A stretch of DNA of 64,000 nucleotides from Glandiceps talaboti (lineage: Eukaryota > Hemichordata > Enteropneusta > Spengelidae), in the NCBI RefSeq assembly GCF_964340395.1, contig NC_135554.1, positions 13,415,751-13,479,750 on the forward strand, read 5' to 3'. Under the pieces are notes generated by a model. That model ran no database searches, was not told where the DNA came from, and saw nothing but the letters and a program-made list of their open reading frames with translations. The position numbers and the translations under genes are program-made. This document shows positions 43,641 through 60,870 of this stretch, piece by piece (position 1 is the first letter of the stretch; each line of letters opens with the position of its first letter).

Positions 43641-45794
43641 TCTTAGCAAATGTTTGCATGTCTACTATATCCACTTACCGCTGGTGGTCAATACCACTGG
43701 TTTGCGAAGTATATATACTCTTTATTCTTGTAACCATTGTTCTAATTCACTATATTTAATGTTCTTCTTGTCCTCTTTGATTTTATTGCATTGTTTTGAA
43801 ATACAGGCATATGCTATATCACGGTTACAATGACTTAATATTAGTCTGTCATATATAATGTATGTACAGTAATTCTAATTCGTAGATAATAGGATATCTA
43901 TGAAACACTATTTTATTTCCATTTTTATTAGTAACCCACAGTCTGATATTTATGTTTTTATTTGGTATATTGTCAAATGCCACATGCTCACTAATTTGTT
44001 GTAAAATAGTAGAAGTACCAAATAAGCACTTATTAATATAAATATTCATCTTATATATTATACATATATAATATAACATGACTAGTAATTAGGAACCATA
44101 ATAAAGATTCTGTTCTGCAATGGAAAAAACCTCCATCTCAAAATAACACCAGGAATGAACAATTATTAAATGAAATAACACATTTAAGCGCATCATTAAC
44201 AGTGGTTCATGGTATTGTAGTTATGATTATATCACTACCTCTAAAACAGAGGAAGAACTATCATTATCATTATTTTATCACACGTGGGAAAAAGTTTTTG
44301 GATTAAAACCATGACAGTCAGGTAAAGTTAAACATGTTTATAGCTTCTTTATCAGTGACTGATAACCTCAAGGTAATAATCAGAGTTACGATAATTACAG
44401 ACTGTATCAAAATGAACACTAATAATGAATAAGATCAATTATTTAATAACATATCAATAGCATGTGCGAGAAGAAGAAGTTCAAAAATAATTATCCAGAA
44501 AGGTAGTACAATTGAAGTTATATTTCAAGTCCTCAGCACAGACATTAAACTGCCACAATCGCACCCAATCTTCCATTAGGCATATCTACAATTACACACA
44601 AAACAATTATAATGACTGATCTCAGATATATTGGTAACATTTTTGACTAAATATTATGATATAATAATGATTAGTGAAAGAATTTTGTATGGAAAGTATT
44701 GAAAACTTAAATGATTACTTGGAACAAGTTTGTAGTAATTATAGATGATCATACAAATTGCTAAGTCGATTGAATAAAGCTAAATAATAACCTCTGGTAC
44801 ATTATCTTCAACAGCAACCTTAGCAATTGTTCCAATTATACTTGTTTTTACATTTGGTGTTGCTACTGTGCCTATGATATTGAGCATAATAAATTCAAAT
44901 TTGAAATTATCTGATAAGAAAGAACGCCTTAATGTTCAACATAACAATTACAAACAATTTATTTAAAACGTGAAATTGAAATGCAATGCATAAGAATATG
45001 TCCAAAAATTAAAGTTGCTTGTTAGCCATTCAGCAAGTTCGGATAGAGACATTAATGCTGTAGACGAGAGGTAAACTATTTGAATAAATCATAGAAGTTT
45101 CAGAGAAATGATAATTATGTAACACCATTAGAAATCTACATAAAGAAGTATAAATTAAATAGTTATAATGAAGAATAAATGTATTATGTAATATAAATGG
45201 AGCAACACCATTTAAGTATTGCTGATATTAAAGATATAAATGGAGTTAATAAAGTGAAACTAAAAAGAAACAATAAAAAAGAGTTTGCATTAACTTATAT
45301 AAAGAAACCATGAATAAGCCTATATGTTGAAACACAGCAATACATAAATCTGATGAACCAAGCTATGAAAACTCTAGAAGGTCATAAGCTGACTGCTTTT
45401 ACAAGGTGGTTGTGCACATGTAAACGAGTGTGTATTAACTATGTTGAAGATTTGAGTAGTAAAACAGCAACTAATGAATAAAAAATAACGTATTGGCATC
45501 TGTAAAAATCAGTGAAAAGGCAGAAGGTAAAGATAGTTGAAAACTGTGCCGGTACACCTTCCAGAAAAAGAAAGAACGAAGGTAACCTATAGGTATTTGA
45601 ATTCAAGGCAGCGATACTTCAGTTGACATGCCACCAGAAAACAGGCAAAAAGGTAAAGAAAAAACGAAATGGAAAGTCAAACTGCACCGGCACCACCAAT
45701 TCCTATACTACTTTCACTCATTATTCCATTTCTCCCATTCCTCCCTCGATCATTCCATCCCTCCCTCACTCCCCACCCTCAATCAAAAATAATG

Positions 45795-46209
45795 TATACA
45801 TACATACATACATACATACATATACATACATACATACATACATACATACATACATACATACATACACACACACATACATACATACATACATTCATACATA
45901 CATACATACATACATACATACATGCATACATACATACATACATTCATACATACATACATACATACATACATACATACATACATACATACATACAATCACA
46001 TACCCACTTACTGACATAATACATACATACATACATACATACATACATACATACATACATACATACATACATACATACATACATACATACATACATAAGT
46101 ATATGCATGCATACATAAAATCACATACCCACTAACATAATAAATAAATACATACATACATACATACATACATACATACATACATACATACATACATGTT
46201 CTGTCTCTA

Positions 46210-46264
<55 letters not shown>
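45795..46264. repeat. (ATAC)n compound microsatellite ending in (CTGT)n
   Basis: Longer version of 14764-15075 with the same ATCACATACCCACT spacers. Confidence 0.92.
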
Positions 46265-46268
<4 letters not shown>

Positions 46269-46284
46269 ACATTTCTGTATGTTG

Positions 46285-46797
46285 AGAATCTAAAACATTA
46301 CCAAGGCACCACTTGTAGATACACTTGCTTCACATCTTGCTTAAGACATTGGGAGACCTTATGAGGAAACCTAAATTGTATTTATTATCAAATCTTTTCG
46401 TTGCCAATTCTGAAATCAATATGTTGGATTGTTGACTTAATGTGGGAAGTCGGAGATAGAATTTCAGAAAATAGCGAACACGACACAAATAAAAGAATTA
46501 TGCTGGTTATGATCAACGTACACGGTATGATGAAATTCAGTACAATACAATATATCTGGAAATGTAAATTGGAAACTAATGCGAATTTTCGATCCCTTTA
46601 TGGAATGGCTACCAACGACCATTAATTTATGGACATATTCTTATGATGATGAAATTTTATTCTGAGACTTTCCATAATGTAAAAATGATTTCATTATGCT
46701 TAAAGTTGCGGTAATTTTTATCGTCCGCAAGAAAGGTTTTACTTTAGGAATGAAAGGTGTGTGTACATGCGTTTATGTGTGTGTGTGTGTGTGTGTG

Positions 46798-46828
<31 letters not shown>

Positions 46829-48058
46829 GTCTGTGTCTGTGTCTGTATATGTGTGTCTGTCTGTCGAAAGTCTAAAACATTCCTATGGCATCACTTGTTG
46901 AGATTCGTGCTTGACATCTTCCTTACGACATTGGAAGACCTTATGTGGAAACGTATATTCTAGATATTACACGTTTTGATAAATATTTTCAACGGCCAAA
47001 TTATGAAATCAATAACATGGCTTGTTTGAATTAGTGTGGGAAGTTGGAGATGGAATTTCAGAAAATAGCGAACACAACACAAATAGAAAAATCATGCTGG
47101 TTATGATCAACATACACGGTATGATGAAATTCAGTACAATACAATATATTTGCTTTGGAAATGTAAATTGGAAACGAATGCGATTTTTCGATCTCTCTAC
47201 TCCGAACCTTGATCAACCAGCGGAATGGCTACCAACGATCATTAATTTATGGACATATTCTTATATAAAGATTCATTGCATTTCAATTTCACGTTTTAAA
47301 AATTTGTTTTACTTGATTTCCAAAATTATTATCATTGCAAGATAATGAAATTTGGCTATTGCTAACGTTTGGTAATGGAGAGTTGGGTCAATGTCTTCAA
47401 CATCATCTGTAGATTAAGAATTGCAGAAAAACTCACTTCAAACTTTCGACCCCATCAGCTAATTAGTTTTTGAGCTACAAAATTTGGGCCAAAATGTCAC
47501 ATTCTTAGACCTATTTGCATATCACTGATGCGATCATCATATTAACAACAGTTACTAATTTTTACTTACATATTCCTATGAACATTCTCACCGCATTTTA
47601 TAGCAATCTGTCAAGTATAGTTTTTGATTTTGGTTTTGATACCAAACTCACATTTTCACCCAAATTATTGTGGAGCGATCAATTTGATTTGAACAATTTT
47701 CACACTGGATACACTATAGTTCAATTGTGCTTAAAATGACAAAAAATATTTGTGTTTTTACCATTGTGCCAATGGAAATCTATGGACCCAAAGCCTCCAT
47801 TATGATATGTCATTCGATAGAGTTGACATAACGTGGGAAGTTGGGAGTGAAATTTTGGAAAACAACAAAAACAAAACTAATATTACACTAATATCAATTT
47901 TGCTGGTTAGGATCAACTGACACATGATGATGAAATTTCATTCTGAGACTTTCCATAGTGTAAAGATGATTTCATTATGCTTAAAGCTGCGGTAATTTTT
48001 ACCGTCCGCAAGAAAGGCTTTATTTTAGGAATGAAAGGTGTGTGTACATGTGTGTGTG

Positions 48059-48106
<48 letters not shown>

Positions 48107-49100
48107 AGTGTCTGTGTCTGTATATGTGTGTCTGTCTGTCGAAAGTCTAAAACATTCCTATGGCATCACTTGTTGAGATTCTTGCTTGACATCTTCCTTA
48201 CGACATTGGAAGACCTTATGTGGAAACGTATATTCTAGATATTACAAGTTTTAATAAATATTTTCAATGGCCAAATTATGAAATCAATAACATGGCTTGT
48301 TTGAATTAGTGTGGGAAGTTGGAGATGGAATTTCAGAAAATAGCGAACATGACACAAATAGAAAAATTATGCTGGTTATGATCAACATACACGGTATGAT
48401 GAAATTCAGTACAATTTGCTTTGGAAATGTAAATTGGAAACGAATGCGATTTTTCGATCTCTCTACTCCGAACCTTGATCAAGCAGGCGGAATGGCTACC
48501 AACCACCATTAATTTATGGGCATATTCTTATATAAAGATGCATTGCATTTCAATTTCACGTTTTAAAAATCTGTTTTACTTGCTTTCCAAAATTATTATC
48601 ATTGCAACATAATGACATTTGGCTATTGCTAACGTTTGGTAATGGAGAGTTGAATGAATGTCTTCAACATCATCTGTAGATTAACAATTGTAGAAATAAT
48701 CACTTCAAACCTGCGACCCATCAGCTAATTAGATTTTGAGATACAACGGTTTGGCGAAAATGTCACATTCTTAGACCCAATTTGCATATCACTGATGCGA
48801 TCATCATATTAACAATAGTTATTAATTTTTATTTACATGATTCTTTTAACATTCTCACCGCATTTCATAACAATCTGTCAAGGATAGTTTTTGATTTTGA
48901 TTTTGATACCAAAATCACATTTTCACCCAAATTATTGTGGAGCAATCAATTTGATATGAACAATTTTCACACTAGACACACTATAGTTCAATTGTGCTTA
49001 AAATGTGTTTTTACTATTGTGCCAATGGAAATCTATGGACCCAAATTTTTATCGTCCGCAAGAAAGGTTATACTTTTGGAATGAAAGGTGTGTGTACATG

Positions 49101-49144
<44 letters not shown>

Positions 49145-49619
49145 TGTCTGTCTGTCTGTGTGTCTGTCTGTCTGTCTGTCTGTGTCTGTGTTTGTGTCTG
49201 TATATGTGTGTCTGTCTGTCGAAAGTCTAAAACATTCCTATGGCATCACTTGTTGAGATTCGTGCTTGACATCTTCCTTACGACATTGGAAGACCTTATG
49301 TGACGTATATTCTAGATATTACACGTTTTGATAAATATTTTCAACGGCCAAATTATGAAATCAATAACATGGCTTGTTTGAATTAGTGTGGGAAGTTGGA
49401 GATGGAATTTCAGAAAATAGCGAACACGACACAAATAGAAAAATCATGCTGGTTATGATCAACATACACATGATGAAATTTCATTCGGAGACTATCCATA
49501 GTGTAAAGATGATTTCACTATGCTTATAGCTGCGGTAATTTTTACCGTCCGTAAGAACGGTTATACTTTAGGCATGAAAGGTGTGTGTACATGTGTGTGT
49601 GTTTGTTTGTGTGTGTGTG

Positions 49620-49658
<39 letters not shown>

Positions 49659-50290
49659 TTATATGCCTGTTTGTCTTTGTATCTTTCTTATGACATTGGA
49701 ACACCTAATGAGGAAACGTAAATCATAGATATTACACTTTTTAAATAAATATTTTCGACGGTAATTCTGAAATCAATAGCTTAGCTTGTTTGACTTAGCA
49801 TGGGAAGTCGGAGATAGCATTTAAGGAAATAACGAACACGACACAAATAAAAGAATTATGATGATTATGATCAATATACACGGTATGATGAAATTCTGTA
49901 AAGTACTATATTTACTTTGGAACTGGAAACGAATGCGATTTTTCGTTCCGTCTACAGCATTAATGTCTCTCTCCGAACTTGCTGAATGGCTAGCAAGCAA
50001 CTTTAATTTTCGGACATATTCTTATGCATTGCATTTCAATTTCACGTTTTAATGAGTTATTTTACTTGTTTTCAAAATTACTATTATTGCAATATAATGA
50101 CATTAGGCTATTGCTAACGTTTGGTAATGGAGAGTTGGGTCAATGTCGTCAACATCATCTGTAGATTAACAATTATAGAAGTACCCACTTCAAAATTTCA
50201 AACCCATCCGCTAATTAGTTTTTTAGATACAATTTTTTGGTGAAAAAAGTCACATTCTTAGATTAAATTTGCATATCACTGATGCGATCA
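46285..50290. repeat. Array of ~1.1-1.3 kb modules in the gap between genes 2 and 3
   Basis: Modules start with a TGTC microsatellite followed by TCTAAAACATTCC at about 46285, 46865, 48142 and 49222, with a further degenerate copy from about 49660. No coding sequence is seen; each copy repeats the same AT-rich segment. Confidence 0.75.
46776..46866. repeat. (GT)n/(CTGT)n microsatellite
   Basis: Head of a module in the unit 2 gap; similar arrays at 48050-48140, 49105-49220 and 49580-49660. Confidence 0.88.
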
Positions 50291-54171
<3,881 letters not shown>

Positions 54172-56473
54172 AGAGAAGAATGGACAAGATGTTTTTATTT
54201 AGTCAATAAAGAGAGAATTATATACAGTTGATAGAGAGAAAACTAGCCAGGGAAAGAACGAAAGAACGTTTTATATCACCACAACAATTAATTTTTCAAT
54301 TGATCTAACATTCAACCAACCAACCAACCAACCAACCAACCAATCAATCAATCATTAGTTCGATCGATCAATTACACGCTTGCTGCTCCCTGTGTAGGCA
54401 TCGATGGATAGCATCGAATATGTTTAATATTCATCACTTGATGGACTTTAACCCCACCCCTTGTCTCTTTCCCGATGGGTAAGGATATTAAATACTTGTT
54501 AATCCGTCAACATTGCATAATTTCATGGATTCTTGCATATTTCATCAGCACATACACATCGTATATCAATGTAAGTGTGACCTTTTCGTCCAGGGTTGGG
54601 GTGGGGGGTTTGGGGTTGAATCTTATGGTCAGATATTAGAGTTTTCATATAAAAACGTCGTGTAAACGCAGCCTTTGGTCAAACTTTAAAAAGACAACTC
54701 AAGGGCTCGCGTTTACTAGTAGATTCAAGTCTTTTCTGTACCGAATCACTTCTGTATTCACTTGGAATACACATACATCCATTATATTGATGTTGTTTTG
54801 CATGTTATAAGTTAGACTAATTGGTTACACGTGTTCGTAAGAATAAAAGGGTGTAAAATGTTTGAAGAGAAATTTAGAAGTGCAGTGTGCTAGCTCAGAC
54901 GGGTACTAGGCATATTATGTTAAAAATTGAAAAGAACGAATTAATGATAACATGACCAAATGAATGGTGGAAGTAAAGTGGACAAAATAAGTCTTTCTTT
55001 CTCACCCTCCTCCTCCTCCTCCTTGACCACCCCTCCCCTCCGTCTCGTTCTTGTGGTTGATATATATAATTCTTCTTCACACAGTCACGTTTTACTATGA
55101 TGCATGTTGAATGGAGGAGTTTAACTTTTCTATCTTAATGAACACAAAACCATCGTCAACCAGATTTAAACTCAATGCCTTCTGTAAGGGTAGTCTTGCG
55201 TGTGTATTCTTCCTACACATAACAATTGTCTGATTACAAAAATCTTGGATATAGTAGATGATATAACCCTCAATTGGCAAACAGGTGTGCCAGGCCAAAC
55301 CGTAAGAAATCTGAAAGGAATGTGTGCTATCAATCTATCAAGTATGTAGTTGAACAGGTGTAATGGTTTTTTAAATGAAATTATTCAAAATTATATCAAA
55401 TCTTAATAAATTATAACATACCTTTTAATAAAAGCAACCCAACGTTTTTTAAACAACCAAGGACGAAGTTAATCAACCGAAAATTGATCAATTCAAGCAC
55501 AGAGTACAGAGTCAAACATAACAACATTTACTTTTTGCATTGTCCTGATTATGTTAATAAATGCACTGTGTTTTGGCAGCAAACTCACTCCTCAGTATCG
55601 AAATATGTATATAAAAAAATATTTTCAATTTTGATCGAAGAAGAAATTGTATGATTTATCTTGGCGAATTTTCCAGCAAGATTGCCCAAAGATGTGTTTT
55701 ATTAACATGGTGTTCAAAGTTTAGCTCATTGGGTCAATATTCAAATGAGATAGGTCAAACCGTAACAAGAGTTTCCAACAGTTTACAGTTCTGCCATGCT
55801 CATGTGACCTATATGCTAATTAGCGGAAACTTAAATTACGTAAATAGTTCATTAATATTCATGGTATGTTTACCAAAACCTAATCAGTTCTTGCCACTAC
55901 CCTAAAGAATATGTGCACCGAATTTCGGTTGAGCCAGCCGCTTTTTAAGAAATGTTGAGAGAGAGAGACAGACAGAGAGACAGACAGTGAGACAGACAGA
56001 CTTTTCATCCCTACTATAATACCTTACGGAAGATAAAAATCAGTGCCTTACAAAATTAAAGATAAACGCGACAGTTTAAACATTTCCCCCTTGTTTAAAT
56101 TCACAAAAGCAGGCGAATAAATGACGAGCATTAACTCCGTTTGTTGCAGATACTTTATTCCAAAGATTAGACTCTCCAATAAAGAAAACATTTTCCTAAC
56201 TAAGCCTACAATATTTGCATAATAATTATATATTCTACATCCTATCACTTCAAGGTAATTTCACCTTGGTTCTCTTCATCTGCATGCTTTATAATCATAT
56301 ATACCAAATGTATACCGTCTGTGTCTAGATGATTGATTATAGTGAAGACCTTACATCTAAGCATTTAAGCAAACATTCTGGGATAACTTAGATCTACATC
56401 ATATATTTTAAATATATAAAGAGTATTCTAATGTCTGGTAAGTAGAGAATGATGTAATCCGTCTCGTCATGTA

Positions 56474-56479
56474 TTTATT
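56474..56479 (-). terminator. Gene 3 poly(A) signal AATAAA
   Basis: AATAAA on the minus strand begins 18 nt downstream of the stop, matching gene 2. Confidence 0.65.
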
Positions 56480-56496
56480 ACAATTGTGTGTCATTA

Positions 56497-56720
56497 TTAG
56501 ACGGGTACCATAACTTCGATTTCACAGAAGTTCAAAATCGTCTCCCTGTCAACAGCTGCAACGCTAACGTATCTGCCTTTCAATGGTGTATTGCAACCGC
56601 AGCGCACGTGTATTGTTTCTGGTCTAACCATAGAACCAGTTAACGACAGCCCGCACTTAGCGTTGTTACTGAAGTTTGAACTGTCACCAACTCGAACTTC
56701 GGTAAACTTCAGATGAAAAG
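56497..56720 (-). CDS. Gene 3 F-type lectin domain, last exon with stop
   Basis: 224 nt from TATTCTAG to TAA, ending EVMVPV. HLKFTEVRVG, KCGL, VRCGC and LNFCEIEV are conserved. The final Arg of the RxDX4R fucose motif is His here, unlike gene 2. Confidence 0.88.
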
Positions 56721-57724
56721 CTAGAATAGGAAAAAGAAAATAGACAAAGATCAGTGAGGCCATACTTGTTTCTTTTAATTACATGAATAACCTTTGCCAT
56801 GGGTATCGTAAATGAAGAATGGATCACAGAGGCTTGGAATTGGCCACATTTCTTTACAAATAGTTGTTTTGGTTTATTGTTTTTTTACAAGGACTATTGT
56901 TTTGTTTATTGTGTATCTTTTTTTGCTCTTTAAAAATATCTCTTCCCTACAAATGGTGGTGTTTTTTTCTAAATTAATTTTAGCTTGTTCTTTTGTTGGT
57001 TTTAATAAAACCAGCTTTACTATGACTACCTTATTAATTATTTATGAGTTTGTTCTACTGAGCGCCCTCAAGCATTGACCTTCATCCCCACACACCATGA
57101 AAAAACCTATTACATGGAGAGTGGGGACGAGGAGGGGTCACCGGTTGAGGTTTACTGGGTTATTGAAACCAGCAAAAGAACAAGTTGACATTGATTTAGG
57201 AAAAAACGACACCAGATTATCAAATCATTATTTTATTACATGACACCTTGTAGGAGATATTTAAAGAGCAACAGAAAACAATAAACAAAAAGAATTTTTA
57301 AAAACGCTATCTGTAAACAAATTTGACCAATTCCAAGCCCCTGTGCATGGATTGAAGATATGTATTAAGTTTTTATTGTTTCGATGCTGGCCACATAATA
57401 CAATTGAAATATTGGGAGATATTAACGATTTTGAAGTGTCGACTTACCACAGCAGTCCTGTCTGTTGGTAATGACGATTTCATAGACATCATAACTTTGA
57501 CCTAAGTCTACAACCCACCATGGATCTTGTTCTCTCTGAGTCTGAATACAAGACTGTCCATTCTTCATGTCACTGTTCTTGTTTCCATCAACTGCCTTTT
57601 CGGCTTCACCCTTCTTCTTCGTGTTTGTTGAACTTTGACTGACGGCTTTGCCTTGTGCTACATTCTTCAAATCATATGGAAAGACACATGCTGTAAGAAA
57701 TGATAGCATATCACCTAATAATTC

Positions 57725-57785
<61 letters not shown>

Positions 57786-60411
57786 GTATAGATGTATAAT
57801 TCGATTTTTATGATAATTATTTAGCCAGTCTCTCTAGATCTTGTGAGTGGTATTTTTTCCTCTCCACCAAGTTTTCACCAGCTGTTGACATGAGACCTGC
57901 TACACCATGGTCACATTTTCAAGAACGTCACAAATGAATTGGAAAGTGAATGATCCCACACAAAAGGGGTGTAGGTTAAGTGGTTGAAAAGAGTAAAAGG
58001 AATTGGTAGTCGTGAAGGTGGTTTGTTATCCTATTCTTTATTTTTACGTTCAAAAATGTAGTTTATTGCTTTCCATACAACATTTTGTCTGTATTTTGTA
58101 CTTTGCAATCTTTTTCTCCTTTTTATTTTTTTATTAAGTTCAACTTTTTCCCCGTTCACATCTTTTCTCTAGCTGCGTTTGATCTCTCAATTTCCTTTCA
58201 CCTGATTCCCTGATATCTAAAAAAAAAAGAGAAAAAAAGAGGAGGCTATATCCCCTCGATAGCTAACATACTCCATCAATCACAGTTAGCCTGTAGATTG
58301 TCATCACCATTAAACATATACAATCTAATACAAAAAGAAAGCTAGTCATACTTACGAGGGTACGTTGGAACTGAAGTTGTAGCTGAAATGATAAGGAAAA
58401 TATGACTTATAAAAGAGTAACTAGATCGGTTCGTGACCAGTTGCGGCCAACCTATTTCGTGTTTGTTAATTAAATGCCCATGGTTGTTACGGATCCAAAT
58501 CACTAATAATCATTTTATTTATATATCACACCATGTAAGTACATACAAAGCCCTTGAAATATGACTGAAACATTAATGTGTACCTTTAATAAGTTAACAA
58601 CAATGCCCTTGGTAAAAATATATATAAGTATCCATTTCATCACCATTTTGATACCTTTTTAAAAAAAAATGCCATCATGTCGTTTATGAAGCAATAAGAC
58701 ATAATGGCAACAGGAACATATACGACTGGACTAAGTAGTTATATCTCATCAATTGACAGAACGTTCAAAACTTCAGAAATTATGAAAAGACATGATATAT
58801 ATTTCTGTGTTATTTCAATGGTTTCGTTAGAGATGAGTACATTAAAAAGATTTTGTTCATAGCAGTTTGTTTAGAACGTTCTATTAGGGATTATATTTAC
58901 TTTTCAGCTGAGTACAAACGTTTTGCTTGCTTAAGCAAGAACATAGTCCTGGTTTTGTATTATGCCATACTTTCAAGATCAAAAGTCAATTGCAACTATA
59001 TACTTACCCAAATATGTTACAGTTGTAGCAGCTGGTTCTGGTGGAACAGTTTGTACCGGTACTGAAATTGTTGAGAAATGCAAAACTTGGTGAGCACTCA
59101 ATCAATGTAAGGGAAAGGTAGACAATAACAAACTTTAGGACGATAAGTGAATGCTTCCCGGCAAGAAAGACGGAAAAGCTAATCTTTACATTGATATGTC
59201 TCTTCACTTTGCCTGTGCATAAACTTGCAAGTGCTTTGAAGTGTGAAGGAAAGCGTACGATGCCTTCTTTTGATAAACGAAAGCAACACGGTCTGAAAAA
59301 AAGTTTGGATCTGGTAAATTTGTTGAATGATGGACAATAGTGTAATACTTTGGTACCTATCCCAATGTTGTTGTGATGTCCCCAATTTATTATTGACATA
59401 ATGTAATGTACATTTAATAAATCATACCTCTATAATCAATGCAACCATCGCAATCACAGTGTGCCGCTGTATTACCACAATAATCTACTGATGAACAGCA
59501 TGGGGATTGTGAATCGGGATCACACTGTGCTGGGATACCATCGGACACGGGATAGTTGGGTCCACAGCGGCCGTCATCTCTCCATTTCTTGGGAGCTATT
59601 ACATTAGACAGAGAAAATCTGATGGTTATTTACCAACCCAATTCATATCTCTACCTAACTCTTGTACATATTGTTACAAAGTTATCCTTGACCCCATTTA
59701 TGCATTTAATAAATCTTACCTCCATTATCAATACAATCATCAAAATCACAGAGTGCCACTATGTTACTACATACACCATTCATATGGTGAACAGCATGGG
59801 GAAAGTGAATCAGGAACACACTGTGCTAGGCTACCATCGGACAGGGGATAGTTTGATCCACATTGGATGTCATCTCACCATTTCTTGGGAATATATTACA
59901 TTAGACAGTGAAAACGTGCAGCAATTTAAATACAAAATCATGATGTGCCCGAAGGGATGCAAAATGTCCTCATCGCGGTGGGGCAAATGGTATAGCCAAT
60001 GAGAATTCGTCTTTGGACACAGCAGAAATTTGATACTGTACATAATCCCCCCCCCAAAAAAAAAAAAAAAAAAAATCACTCCTTAACACTTTTAAAAGCG
60101 CTCCCAAAACCTGTCTGTGGTACACTCTTGGATGTCTACAAAATTAGCTGGTTATTTACTAACCCAATTCTTAACTCTACCTTACTGTTGCACATAGATG
60201 CAAAGTTATCCTTGTCTGTATTTATATATTTAATAAATCATACCTCTATAATCAATGCAACCATCACAATAACAGTGTGCCGCTGTATTACCACAATAAT
60301 CTAATGATGAACAGCATGGGGATTGTGAATCAGGATCACACTGTGCTGGGATACCATCGGACACGGGATAGTTGGGTCCACAGCGGCCGTCATCTCTCCA
60401 TTTCTTGGGAG
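56497..60411 (-). CDS. Gene 3: 3' part of a paralogue of gene 2 (continues beyond the right edge)
   Basis: Visible exons are the last three hevein-like modules (60244-60411, a dead 59720-59891, 59428-59595), linkers (59008-59061, 58356-58382) and the F-type lectin (57448-57690, 56497-56720), followed by AATAAA. Exon sizes and phases match gene 2. A CR1/L2-like element of more than 3.4 kb begins just upstream of the first visible module, inside an intron. Upstream exons are not in the window, so it is unknown whether the gene is still functional. Confidence 0.78.
57448..57690 (-). CDS. Gene 3 F-type lectin domain, first exon
   Basis: 243 nt, phase 1-1, with AVDGN, CIQTQ, DPWWVVDLG and ITNRQDCC. 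Gln replaces the canonical fucose-contacting His, as in gene 2. An (AC)n array lies upstream of the exon at 57731-57780. Confidence 0.88.
57731..57780. repeat. (AC)n tract
   Basis: About 50 bp upstream of the gene 3 F-type lectin first exon; occupies the place of the (TA)n and hairpin of gene 2. Confidence 0.92.
58356..58382 (-). CDS. Gene 3 linker micro-exon 2
   Basis: 27 nt, phase 1-1, encoding ATTSVPTYP, unchanged from gene 2. Confidence 0.65.
59008..59061 (-). CDS. Gene 3 Pro/Thr-rich linker exon 1
   Basis: 54 nt, phase 1-1, encoding VPVQTVPPEPAATTVTYL, three residues longer than in gene 2. Confidence 0.7.
59428..59595 (-). CDS. Gene 3 hevein-like module (type I), counterpart of H10
   Basis: 168 nt, phase 1-1, CCSSVDYC and HCDCDGCIDYR, eight Cys, open frame. 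Last module before the linker. Confidence 0.85.
59720..59891 (-). pseudogene. Gene 3 hevein-like module (type II), dead exon, counterpart of H9
   Basis: The homologous segment is 172 nt instead of 168. The acceptor AATAG of other copies is changed to AATAT, an early Gly codon after PKKW is TGA, and a 4-nt insertion near the WC pair shifts the frame into further stops. GSPAQC has become GSLAQC. The donor GTAAGA is still usable. Loss of the acceptor implies this exon is skipped. Confidence 0.85.
60244..60411 (-). CDS. Gene 3 hevein-like module (type I), counterpart of H8
   Basis: 168 nt, phase 1-1, APKKWRDDGRCGP, CCSSLDYC, HCYCDGCIDYR, eight Cys, open frame. Confidence 0.84.
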
Positions 60412-60515
60412 CTATTACATTAGACAGAGAAAATGTGATGGTTATTTACCAACCCAATTCTTAACTCTACCTAACTCTTGTACATATTATTACAAAGTTA
60501 TCCTTGACTCCATTT

Positions 60516-60870
60516 GAATTGAAATTGAATTGAAATTTATTCCACCAGAAGAGAAAAATATATACACAAACTCTGAAAGCAACGGATAAAACATTTCTGG
60601 TGAGGGCCATGGAAATAGTTCGTAGGAACTAATCAATGTCCATGGACCGTACATGTAGATAATAAATACAAATTTGGGCTGGTACGAGTTTCACAATAAC
60701 AACAAAAATACAATTCTTAGTAAATAAGGAGAAGTGTTGGTGGCAAAATTAAATGGAAGCTTATAAACGTAACGGAAAAAAATAGTAAAATAAGAACAGG
60801 TAACAAGCACAAGTTCTAATATACAGAAATAAAATTACAGTGGCAAATTGAAAGAGACAACAGATAAAGG
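60516..60870 (-). other. CR1/L2-like 3' UTR and tail
   Basis: Follows the ORF2 stop. It ends in GGAATAAATTTC and then repeats of AATTTCAATTCA, the short-repeat tail these elements use to prime on the target. Confidence 0.65.
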
